Assembly (NCBI RefSeq): GCF_000165485.1
Contig: NC_014623.1
Span: 2,499,501 to 2,563,500, forward strand
Length of the DNA stretch: 64,000 nucleotides
Source: Stigmatella aurantiaca DW4/3-1
Lineage (GTDB): Bacteria; Myxococcota; Myxococcia; Myxococcales; Myxococcaceae
Direction: 5' to 3'
Each line of letters begins with the position of its first letter. Position 1 is the first letter of the stretch. Of this stretch, positions 1 through 7,679 are shown piece after piece. The translations under genes and the position numbers were made by a program. Under the pieces are notes generated by a model. That model did no database searches. It was not told the origin of the DNA and saw nothing but the letters and a program-made list of their open reading frames with translations.

Positions 1-99
1 TCGGGCACCCAGCACAGCGTGGAAATCTTCGCAGGTTTCTGGGCCAATGCCGGAGACACCTGGCTGCAAGCGGATGACTTCGTGCTCACGCGCAATTGA
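1..99 (+). CDS. C-terminal end of an unidentified protein (partial)
   Basis: Frame 1 is open from the first base to a TGA at 97-99 and gives the last 32 residues of a protein, ending in LQADDFVLTRN. The aromatic-rich stretch (IFAGFWANAGDTWLQADDF) resembles the final strands of a beta-sandwich carbohydrate-binding module, where D-x-F/V is common near the end. That would fit the secreted GH43 enzyme 1 kb away, but the fragment is too short to assign. The rest of the gene lies upstream of the window. Confidence 0.5.
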   Translation, partial: SGTQHSVEIFAGFWANAGDTWLQADDFVLTRN

Positions 100-175
100 G
101 GCGGTGCTCGACAACCCTCGCTTCGAGCCGGAGTCCGCGATGAGCAACGCATAGTCACGGCAAGAAAGGACCCCA

Positions 176-673
176 ATGCTGACTTTGCCCAAGATCATCG
201 AGCGTCCCGCCCAGCCCTATCTCTACGTCACCTTCACCGTGTCGATGAACCAGATGAACCGACCGGCGGAAGAAGGCTTTCCGCGGCTCTTCGCCCATAT
301 CGAAAAGCACGGATTGAAGCCCGTCGGGGCGCCTTTCTACAACTATCGCCGTATCAATATGGAAAAGACATTGGACGTAGAGGCCGGCATCGCGCTGGAA
401 AACGCGGGGCCGGAGGAAGGCGCTCTCAAGACCGGCATCCTGCCCGCCGGTCGCTTCATGTCGTTAACCTGGCACGGCCACCCCGATGATCTCATCACCG
501 TTACCGGCATGATGATCGGCTGGGCCCGGCTGACCCAACAGGATTTCGACATGGTCGAAAAACCCGACGGCGACCACTTCGCCTGCCGGCTGGAGTTTTA
601 CGAGTCCAAGCCGGATGAGGTGCCCAACATGGATGAATGGGTGACAACGCTGGCCTTCAAACTGAAGGATTGA
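176..673 (+). CDS. GyrI-like / AraC effector-binding-domain protein
   Basis: A 165-residue protein without signal peptide or helix-turn-helix. The layout (beta strand, then a region with FPRLFAHIEKHGLKPVGAPFYNYRRI, a central strand with VEAGIAL, and a late helix ending in a CRLEFYESKPDE strand) fits the GyrI-like small-molecule-binding fold, also found as the effector domain of AraC/MerR regulators. ATG 176 has GAAAGGA at 164-170 as ribosome-binding site. As a stand-alone domain it probably binds a hydrophobic or cationic ligand; whether it protects a target or modulates a regulator cannot be told. Base composition is slightly lower in GC than its neighbours. Family fairly sure, ligand unknown. 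Confidence 0.7.
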   Translation: MLTLPKIIERPAQPYLYVTFTVSMNQMNRPAEEGFPRLFAHIEKHGLKPVGAPFYNYRRINMEKTLDVEAGIALENAGPEEGALKTGILPAGRFMSLTWHGHPDDLITVTGMMIGWARLTQQDFDMVEKPDGDHFACRLEFYESKPDEVPNMDEWVTTLAFKLKD

Positions 674-1129
674 GTTCTGCTGGGTACTGGAGGTGGGCGG
701 CTTGAGGATGGTGGGGGACCGCGGCGTCAGACCTGGCGAACGAAGGTCTCAAGGATTGTCTGTCGCGCAATGAGCTGCGCGGAGGCTTGAGCGCTCGCTG
801 GGTCAAGGTACGCCCCGAACAGCACTTTGTAGAGGACGTGTCCTCGCGCATCTGTTTCACTGATCCCGAAGCTCGGCTGAGGGCGTCCCGGCCGATGAAC
901 TCGCCGGAAGGTGGACTGCGCCCCGTTCCACAGGTGGGACCCGGCCCTGGAGCACGGCCCTTCTCCGGAACCGCGGGGGTGCGTCCATCGCTCTCACTGG
1001 ACTGCCCCATGGCTCGTTCTCGCTCCAAGGATGCTTTAGGCCACCATGGCTGGTATTTTTTTGATTTCCGTGATTTTCAGTTCTGAGGCAAAGTGCTCCT
1101 GGAGCATGACTCCAGGAGGTTGTCTCTTC
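674..1129. other. Gene-free stretch with a possible minus-strand C-terminal remnant
   Basis: No intact gene. On the minus strand, from about 880 down to a TGA at 727-729, one frame reads like a genuine C-terminal region (ending LARQTILETFVRQV-like, with GHVLYKVLFGAYLDP before it), in the style of a TetR-family C-terminal helix pair. It has no start and loses sense upstream of 880, so it is at best a decayed remnant. The rest (880-1129) is the leader of the GH43 gene, with AGGAGG at 1114-1119. Confidence 0.3.
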
Positions 1130-2560
1130 ATGAAGACCTATCGGTTCGTTGCGGCCCTGACTGTCTTGAGTGCCGCCGCAGTTGCTGGCGTGGGATGTGG
1201 CGAGGAGGCGCGCGGCGAGGCGGAGGCGGCACTTGCCACCGCCCAGGCGCCGCTCGCATGTACCACCCGCATCGTGTACGGCGATGCGTGGATCCACCCC
1301 GGTCACCCGGAGCAATTCGACATCGCGGACGGCCAGGTGACCTGGGATGGCACCTGCGTCAACGAGGGGTCCAATTCCTACGCGGTGCTCTCCAACGGGT
1401 GGAAGCCGTACTTCACCGGCAACAACGCGTGTGTGATGTCGTTCGACTCGAACTGTGCGGGTGCCCCCGCGTGCTCCACGCGCGTCACCTATGGCCCGAA
1501 GTGGATTCACGCCAACCCGGGGACTTACGACGACGTGGCCGGGCGCGTGTTCTGGGACCGCGCGTGCGTCAATGAGAGCCCCAACTCCTACGCGACGCTC
1601 TCCAATGGTTGGAAGCCGTACTTCACCGGTGCCAATGGCTGCGCCATGACGTTCAGGTACACGGGGTGTGGAGGGCTCTACCGGAACCCGGTGTTCCCCA
1701 ACGACTGCGCCGACCCAGGCGTCATCTTCGATGGGGGCAAATACATCGCGGTGTGCACGTCGGGCGGCGCCGCCAATGCGTTCCCCATCCGGACATCCTC
1801 GGACCTGGTGACCTGGACGCAGGCGGGCTTCATCTTCCCATCGGGCAAGAAACCCGCTTGGACCTCCTCGGACTTCTGGGCTCCAGAGATCCACCGCGTG
1901 GGCTCACGCTACATCGCCTACTACACTGCGCGCGCCACCAATGGGGTTCTGTCGATTGGCGCCGCCACCGCCGCCAGTCCGCTCGGGCCTTTCACCGATT
2001 TGGGCCGCCCCCTGATTCAGGACGCGACGATGGGGATGATTGACGCCACGTTCTTCACCGACACCGCGGGCACGAAGTACCTGGTGTGGAAGGCGGACGG
2101 CAACGCAGTAGGGCAGAAGACGCCCATCTACGGCCAGGCGCTCTCGGCGGATGGCCTGTCGCTGACCGGCGCGCGGCAAACGCTCATCACCAATGATCGT
2201 TCCTGGGAGGGTGGGGTGGTCGAGGCGCCGTGGGTCGTGGCGAAGGACGGTTACTACTACCTCTTCTACAGCGGCAATGCCTACTACAACGGCACTTACG
2301 CCATCGGCGTGGCCCGCGCGACGAGCCCCCTGGGCCCGTACACCAAGGCCAGCGCTCCCATCCTCAAGACCGTGCCGGGCTGGGAAGGCCCTGGGCACGG
2401 CTCGGTTGTCACTTCCCCCTCGGGAACCTCGGTGATGGTGTACCACGCATGGAACAGCGCCCATACCGCGCGCGTGATGCTCGTGGATGCCATTGTCTGG
2501 AGCAACGGTTGGCCGTCCATGCCAGCCGCGCCGTCGGTGAGTTCTCGGCCGATGCCCTGA
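1130..2560 (+). CDS. GH43-family glycosidase, secreted lipoprotein
   Basis: A 476-residue predicted arabinanase/xylosidase-type hydrolase. ATG 1130 is chosen over an in-frame ATG at 1046 because AGGAGG sits 10 nt upstream and the protein then opens with a clean signal (KTYRF, hydrophobic core, VAGVGC with Cys23). Residues 44-106 and 115-175 are two copies of one cysteine-containing domain, each with WIH, CVNE, NSYA and SNGWKPYFTG; they may be a carbohydrate-binding module. From about 184 comes a five-bladed GH43 propeller: catalytic base Asp195 in CADPGV, modulator Asp305 in MIDATFF, general acid Glu365 in VVEAPW. It probably cleaves arabinose- or xylose-containing plant polymers at the cell surface. 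Substrate specificity is not readable from sequence. Confidence 0.88.
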   Translation: MKTYRFVAALTVLSAAAVAGVGCGEEARGEAEAALATAQAPLACTTRIVYGDAWIHPGHPEQFDIADGQVTWDGTCVNEGSNSYAVLSNGWKPYFTGNNACVMSFDSNCAGAPACSTRVTYGPKWIHANPGTYDDVAGRVFWDRACVNESPNSYATLSNGWKPYFTGANGCAMTFRYTGCGGLYRNPVFPNDCADPGVIFDGGKYIAVCTSGGAANAFPIRTSSDLVTWTQAGFIFPSGKKPAWTSSDFWAPEIHRVGSRYIAYYTARATNGVLSIGAATAASPLGPFTDLGRPLIQDATMGMIDATFFTDTAGTKYLVWKADGNAVGQKTPIYGQALSADGLSLTGARQTLITNDRSWEGGVVEAPWVVAKDGYYYLFYSGNAYYNGTYAIGVARATSPLGPYTKASAPILKTVPGWEGPGHGSVVTSPSGTSVMVYHAWNSAHTARVMLVDAIVWSNGWPSMPAAPSVSSRPMP

Positions 2561-2574
2561 GCCTTCCGATGCGG

Positions 2575-2603
2575 AGCCCCCCGGTCTTGAGACCGAGGGG
2601 GCT
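2575..2603. terminator. Bidirectional hairpin terminator
   Basis: Inverted repeat AGCCCCCCGGTCT ... AGACCGAGGGGGCT, a GC-rich stem of about 13 bp with a single bulge and a very short loop. It lies 14 nt after the GH43 stop and 49 nt after the stop of the convergent Ig-repeat lipoprotein, so it can serve both. There is no U-tract, which is usual in high-GC genomes. Confidence 0.65.
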
Positions 2604-2651
2604 GGGAGCAGATACGCGCGGCGCCCTCCAACCAAGGTGAGGAACACCCGC

Positions 2652-4700
2652 TTATTGCACCGTCACCACGATCCCAGGGGATGAGGAGACATTGCCCACC
2701 CCATCGGTGGCCCGAGCTGTCAGCGTGTGCTGCCCCTTGGGCACCAGGAGGGTGCTCCAGTTCACGCTGTAGGGCGCCGTGGTGTCCGTGCCGATCAGTT
2801 TGGTGCCGTCGTAGAAGGCCACCTGGGCCACGCCGTTGGTATCGCTCGCCGTGGCCTGGAGGGTCGCGCTCAAGAACACTTTTCCTCCATTCGCCGGAGA
2901 GGTGATGGCGACAGCAGGGGGCACGTTATCCACTGTGACCCCGATGACCTCGGATTGAGCAGCATTTCCGGCAGGGTCGTAAGCCATGGCATGGAGCACA
3001 TGCCTGCCTTCATATTCTGTCAAGGTGTTCCAGCTCAGGGTATATGGCGCGGACGTCGCACTTCCAATCAGAGACGCGAAGATTCCCTGCCCGGTGTAGA
3101 AATCAACCCTTTTGATTCCATGGGCATCGCTGGCGCCCGCTGTCACCTGAACCGTTCCCCGGACAAGGGCGTCCGGCATGGGAGACGAAAACCATGCCAG
3201 GGGCTTTGAGTTGTCGATGAGCACGGTGACCGGCGCGGAGGTGGTCACGTGGCCCGCGGCATCGTAGGCCTTCGCCGTGAGCGTGTGAGTGCTCTCGCCC
3301 AGATTCCCAATGTACCAATCCATGCTGAAGGGCTTGGCGGCATCCAGGCCGATCCGTGTCGAACCATCATAGAACTCAACCTGTGTCACGTTGAAGTCGT
3401 CGTCCGCTGCTGCCTTCACCGTGACCGTGCCACCGGCGAACGCATTGTTGGCTGGGGAGGTCATGGACACCGTGGGAGGCGTTTGATCCACTTCCTGGCC
3501 TACCGCGAACACCAGATCGTCCCGGTCATCTATGCTATCCGTGCTGCACGGAGAAGGGAGCGGACTGCCCTTCCAGAAGTTGGCCCGCACCGCCTGCAAA
3601 CTCCCTTCCGGGAGCACATACTCCGCCGAGTACACGTGGAAGCCCCGCTGATCCGCATAGAGCAGTGGATCGATGTTGAGCGTCGTCAGGTGCGTCCACA
3701 CGGGAGCGGTGGCATCGCTTGCGGTGTAGAGGTTAATCGCCATTTGACTGTAAGCGGGAACCTCGACCGCGATGTCCACTTGGACGCGTCGGCCTGCCAC
3801 GAAGGGACGCCCATCGGCGCGGGACACTCGAAGCCAGTGGATCTGCTCGGTGTGGTTGCTCTCGTCGGTATTCGTACCATCCGCACATCCATCGAGCGTG
3901 TTCGGCGCATGGAGTTCGGGACCAACGAAGCCACGGCCCTGCAAGAGCGACGTGGAATCACAAACGTTGGAGACCGACGGGCAGGCCGGCACGCGCAGCA
4001 CAGGATCGTACTGGGCACCACCAGGCTGGGCCACGAGGATGGAGACTGGAGCGCTCGTGGCGGAGTTGTATGCCCCGTCGTAGGCCCTCGTGGTCAGGGT
4101 ATGGGGGCCATTCGCCACCGTGTGGCTGTCCCAGGTCACCACATGGGGGGCCGCGCGGCTCGTCATGAAACGAACCCCGTCGACCAAGAAGTCCACGGAG
4201 GACACATCGTGATCGTCGCTGACGTTGGCCTGAATGGAGACCACTCCCGCCACCGTGGCCCCCTGGGAGGGAGAGGCGATGCTCGTGACCGGGGGCGTGG
4301 TGTCTCTTTCCACGGTGATGGAAAGAGGCGCCGAGGTTCCCACGTTGCCGGCGGCGTCAAAGGCCTTGACCGTCATGACGTGCGGCCCGGTCGGGTATCG
4401 CCAGCTTTGGAAGTAAAAGGTGTAGGGCGCCATGGAAAACCAGTCCACCAGGCTGCCATCGAGATAGAGCTCGACCCGGGTCACTGCGACATCATCCGCG
4501 GCGCTCGCCTGCACCTGGATGGTCGAAGTGACCGTGGTGCCCCCCGCGGGTGAGGTGATCGAAACCGTGGGCGCCGTGGTGTCGGCGGCCGCCGCCATGG
4601 CCATCCTGCCCGAGGAGAGGTTCACCGGTGAGGCGTCATCCGGGGGCATACACGCGCTCAACGTCAGCCCCGCAAAGAAGTAGAACTGGAAAATTCTCAT
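2652..4700 (-). CDS. Lipoprotein with five bacterial Ig-like repeats
   Basis: A 682-residue secreted lipoprotein: MRIFQFYFFAGLTLSAC carries a lipobox (LSAC, Cys17). After a short linker come two Ig-like domains of about 90 residues, each starting with TxPxVxIxSPxxGxxV and ending in xAxDxAGNxxTSAPxxIxV. A unique module of about 180 residues with several cysteines follows, then three more Ig domains to the end. Such Big/Ig arrays usually act as surface spacers or adhesins; the middle module is the likely functional part. It converges on the GH43 gene across a shared terminator. The start is certain because the signal begins at the first ATG, and IS66 debris lies directly upstream, so its original promoter may have been replaced. 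Confidence 0.85.
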   Translation of the reverse strand: MRIFQFYFFAGLTLSACMPPDDASPVNLSSGRMAMAAAADTTAPTVSITSPAGGTTVTSTIQVQASAADDVAVTRVELYLDGSLVDWFSMAPYTFYFQSWRYPTGPHVMTVKAFDAAGNVGTSAPLSITVERDTTPPVTSIASPSQGATVAGVVSIQANVSDDHDVSSVDFLVDGVRFMTSRAAPHVVTWDSHTVANGPHTLTTRAYDGAYNSATSAPVSILVAQPGGAQYDPVLRVPACPSVSNVCDSTSLLQGRGFVGPELHAPNTLDGCADGTNTDESNHTEQIHWLRVSRADGRPFVAGRRVQVDIAVEVPAYSQMAINLYTASDATAPVWTHLTTLNIDPLLYADQRGFHVYSAEYVLPEGSLQAVRANFWKGSPLPSPCSTDSIDDRDDLVFAVGQEVDQTPPTVSMTSPANNAFAGGTVTVKAAADDDFNVTQVEFYDGSTRIGLDAAKPFSMDWYIGNLGESTHTLTAKAYDAAGHVTTSAPVTVLIDNSKPLAWFSSPMPDALVRGTVQVTAGASDAHGIKRVDFYTGQGIFASLIGSATSAPYTLSWNTLTEYEGRHVLHAMAYDPAGNAAQSEVIGVTVDNVPPAVAITSPANGGKVFLSATLQATASDTNGVAQVAFYDGTKLIGTDTTAPYSVNWSTLLVPKGQHTLTARATDGVGNVSSSPGIVVTVQ

Positions 4701-4739
4701 AGTTGTACTTGCCGGAGACGCGCAAAGCTGGATCGTGGG

Positions 4740-5160
4740 TCGATGAGGGGCTTTCTACCCGCCAAGGGCTGACGGACCTGGAAGACCTCGACGGAAAGGC
4801 CCTCCGGGCCCGCTCCTTTGCCCACCGCACCGACGGGCTGGACCCCGAGTTGGGGGCCCTGGCCAACCTCCTGGTGGACAAGTACCGGCTGTCCAAGCGG
4901 CTGGTGAAGGACGCGCTGTCAGACATGCTGGGTGTCGAATTGTGTGTGGGCTACGTGCAGTCAGCCGCCCCGGTGCATGCGGATGAAACCGGATGGGTGG
5001 AGGGGCGCGAGGGCGGACGGGGCAAGCGCGCCTGGCTCTGGAGGGTGGCCACCGCGCGGGTAGCCCTCTTCCATATCGCCACGAGTCGAGGCGGCAAGGT
5101 GGCACGGCCCTGCTGGGGCAGGAAGAGAAACCTCTTCTTCACATGGTCCCACCGCGTGCG
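4740..5160 (+). pseudogene. IS66-family transposase (TnpC) remnant
   Basis: A frame open from 4703 contains IS66 TnpC pieces: GLDPELGALANLLVDKYRLSK, then VELCVGYVQSA, then the conserved catalytic-core stretch HADETGW followed by KRAWLWRVATARVALFHIATSRGG. Between YVQSA and PVHADETGW the usual linker is missing, and sense is lost after KVAR, so both ends and an internal part are deleted. The fragment starts within 40 nt of the first codon of the divergent Ig-repeat lipoprotein. It is dead; the family call rests on the HADETGW block and flanking order. Confidence 0.75.
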
Positions 5161-5169
5161 CGATGGGAC

Positions 5170-5712
5170 CATGGCTCGCCTTCGCTTCCCAACGTCGATC
5201 TCCCCAAGCCGAGCGCTCCCAAGCCGGAGTTCTCCCCCAACCCGCTCAGCGGCGTCGGCAACGTGCTCAGCGGCATCGGTAACGGCGTGGGCGGGGCGCT
5301 CTCCGGCGCCGGTGAGGTGGTGGTGGGTGTCTGGCGGGCCTGGCCGACGCCGGCCTCAACGCGGCCCACCACGCTTCCGGGCGCCATGGCCATGCTCAAC
5401 CCCCAGGCGATGGACCCGTCCGCGCCCGGCGGCGCCCCCCTGGAGGCCGCCCTGCCTTCGCCCACCGACGCTCTCCAGTCGAGCCTGGACAACATCCTCG
5501 ACTCCGTGGCCGGCGCCCTCGCCACCGCCACCCAGGCCATCGACACCCTCCAGCAGCTCATGAACCCCTCCGCCGCTCACAGTCAGCTCTCCCAGCCGTC
5601 TCCTTCCCCGAGGAGAAAGGAGTTGTCGCCGGAGTTCGTGAAGAAGCTGGAGGAGTTCCCCAAGGGGACCGCTCCTCCTCTCAAGCTTAAGAGCAACACG
5701 TCGCCGGAGTAG
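5170..5712 (+). pseudogene. Unrecognised C-terminal coding remnant after IS66 debris
   Basis: This frame runs directly on from the IS66 remnant (in a different frame) to a TAG at 5710-5712 and encodes about 180 residues: a proline-rich stretch, a glycine-rich part (LSGVGNVLSGIGNGVGGALSG), then an amphipathic helical region (DALQSSLDNILDSVAGALATA) and a charged tail. Codon use looks coding, but there is no credible start, so it is probably the 3' end of a gene cut by the insertion. Glycine-rich plus amphipathic segments occur in exported or effector-type proteins, but I do not recognise it. Confidence 0.4.
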
Positions 5713-5849
5713 CTCCCGCCCTATCGGCTCTGGGGCTTTCCCTTATGTGTCATCCGTGAAAACAGTTTGACCCACTTGTACCAGTAAACCGTGTTTTGAT
5801 AGGCTTCTGCCCCTCCAATCCCCTGGCAGCAGCCGCAACGGAGGTACGT

Positions 5850-7679
5850 GTGCCCACGGCCGAGTCGATTCCCTTGTCTGATTACATCGAGCAAAAGGTG
5901 GGTAGATTATGTGATGCGGCCCAGATGCACACAGAGCGCGGTGAAATCATCACGACGCTCCGGCGCCTGTTCTTGCCCTGGGGCAGTCAGCCTTTGGCCC
6001 ACCAGTCTTCCTGGGCCTCGGAGATCGCGGACGATAACACGCCGGTCGAGTTCTCGGTGGCCATCGCCGGTGAAAAGGTCGAACTCCGGGTGCTGTTCGA
6101 GCCGCAAGGGGATGAGCCCACCTTGAGTGCGCAGCGGGCCGCGGGCCTCGAGTTGCACGATCGGCTCGTTCAGGAGTTCGGGGTCCATGCCGGCATGTTC
6201 CGCCGCGTGCAGGATCTGTTTCTCGAAGGGACGATCGAGGGTGCTTTCGCGGTCTGGAGCTCCGTCGTCTTCGCTCGCGGCAAGCGCCCCCTCTTCAAGA
6301 CCTACCTCAATCCCCAGGCTCACGGGAGGGCCCTGGCGCCAGCGCTTGTCGAAGAGGCGCTTGGACGCCTGGGCATCCATGGCGCGTGGGCCTCGCTGTC
6401 GAAGGCCGCGGCGCGCCGGGGCCCGTACCTCGATGAGATCAAATATTTCGCGTTGGACCTCCTGCCGGATCAGGCCCGCGTCAAGGTGTATGTCCATCAC
6501 CATGGGGCCACCCCCGCCGACCTCGAGGCGGCCTGCGAAGCCTCCTCCAATTACGTGCCTGGCAAGGCCAGCGGCTTCGCGCGCGCGATGCTCGGAGGCG
6601 ACGCGGCCATGTCGCTCCGGGCCCCCTTCACGTGCCACGCTTTCCGCCGCGAACACAGCCCGCGCCCGGTGACGACGGTCTATGTGCCGGCCTGCGCCTA
6701 TGCCCGGGACGACGAGACGGTCCGTGAGCGGGTTTCCACGTACCTGGAGAGCCGGGCCATCGGCACCACCGCGTACAACACCCTCGTCAAGGGCTTCGCC
6801 GATCGTCCGCTGGAGGCGGGCGTGGGAATGCAGAGTTGGGTCGCGCTGCGGGACGATTCTACGGAGGCCAGGGTAACGCTCTACCTGGCCTCCGAGGCCC
6901 GTCACGTCCACCCCCCCGGAAGCGTCCCCGCCCCCACGGCGGCTCCCATGCGCTTCGCCTCGGCCGAGGAGGTGGTCCGCAGTACGGCGCGAATGGCCCT
7001 TGACCAACACCCCCTCATGCGCCGCATCGCACGGGACATGGATGGCGAGGCGCTCTGGCTGCTCATTCATAACCTGTACGAGGGGACCTCGAAGCACTTC
7101 TCGCGCTGGCTCGCCCACGTCACCGCCCTGGCCCCCGATGAGGCGATTCGCAGCCTGCTCGCCCGTCAGCTGTCTCAGGAGCTGGGCGAAGGCGACCTGG
7201 CGCGCTCTCATGGGGTCTTGATTCGCCGCTTCCTCCACGGGCTCGAAGGGTTGAAGCCCCGGGGGTTCAGCGAGGGGGACCTGGAGCCGGGACGGCGGCT
7301 CGCCAGGCGTCTGGCCCAGCATTACCTCTCGGCCGATCCTCACGAGTGTCTCGCCACGCTCATGGCCGGAGAGGTCGCCGCCCACCAGGTCATCCAGTTC
7401 GTGAACGGCATGCTCAAGCGCATCCCCCGGCCGATGGAGGCCTCGACGCTTGAGTGGCTGAGGCTTCATGACGAGGTCGAAGGGGACCACGCCGAGGAGT
7501 CGTTCTTGCTCGCCCGGCAGCTCCCGTCCGAGCCTCCCGTCATCGCCGCCGTCGCGCGTGGCGCGGTGGGCCTGCACCAGGCGCTCTGGACCCTGTTTGA
7601 TGAACTCTACCCATCCGCTGACAATGCTGTTCACAGCTCCGTCAGCGCTGCCGGGACGGCGTACCATGCGGCGGGTTGA
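5850..7679 (+). CDS. ABBA/DMATS-type aromatic prenyltransferase fused to a heme-oxygenase-like diiron domain
   Basis: A 609-residue two-domain protein. GTG 5850 is preferred over TTG 5796 because ACGGAGG lies 5 nt upstream. Residues about 10-370 match bacterial indole/aromatic prenyltransferases of the dimethylallyltryptophan-synthase fold: FKTYLNPQAHG (with the allylic-pyrophosphate-binding Lys and Tyr), the paired strand RVKVYVHHHG, the YVPACAY strand, and a terminal RVTLYLASE strand. Residues about 385-595 look like the Haem_oxygenas_2/HDO family: SQELGEGDLARSHGVLIRR, LMAGEVAAHQ and LHDEVEGDH supply Glu and His residues in the order expected for a diiron site. The protein would thus prenylate an aromatic acceptor and oxidise the product (or precursor). 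It overlaps the next gene by 14 nt. The domain calls are firm; the acceptor (tryptophan, indole or other) and the oxidation are unknown. Confidence 0.8.
   Translation: MPTAESIPLSDYIEQKVGRLCDAAQMHTERGEIITTLRRLFLPWGSQPLAHQSSWASEIADDNTPVEFSVAIAGEKVELRVLFEPQGDEPTLSAQRAAGLELHDRLVQEFGVHAGMFRRVQDLFLEGTIEGAFAVWSSVVFARGKRPLFKTYLNPQAHGRALAPALVEEALGRLGIHGAWASLSKAAARRGPYLDEIKYFALDLLPDQARVKVYVHHHGATPADLEAACEASSNYVPGKASGFARAMLGGDAAMSLRAPFTCHAFRREHSPRPVTTVYVPACAYARDDETVRERVSTYLESRAIGTTAYNTLVKGFADRPLEAGVGMQSWVALRDDSTEARVTLYLASEARHVHPPGSVPAPTAAPMRFASAEEVVRSTARMALDQHPLMRRIARDMDGEALWLLIHNLYEGTSKHFSRWLAHVTALAPDEAIRSLLARQLSQELGEGDLARSHGVLIRRFLHGLEGLKPRGFSEGDLEPGRRLARRLAQHYLSADPHECLATLMAGEVAAHQVIQFVNGMLKRIPRPMEASTLEWLRLHDEVEGDHAEESFLLARQLPSEPPVIAAVARGAVGLHQALWTLFDELYPSADNAVHSSVSAAGTAYHAAG

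Noticed and set aside
5767-5800. TTGACC at 5767 as a -35 element for the prenyltransferase operon
   Set aside because: No convincing -10 hexamer at 16-18 nt spacing; left out of the feature list.
5796-5849. Upstream TTG start of the prenyltransferase
   Set aside because: No ribosome site precedes it and the added residues show no family similarity, whereas GTG 5850 has ACGGAGG at proper distance.
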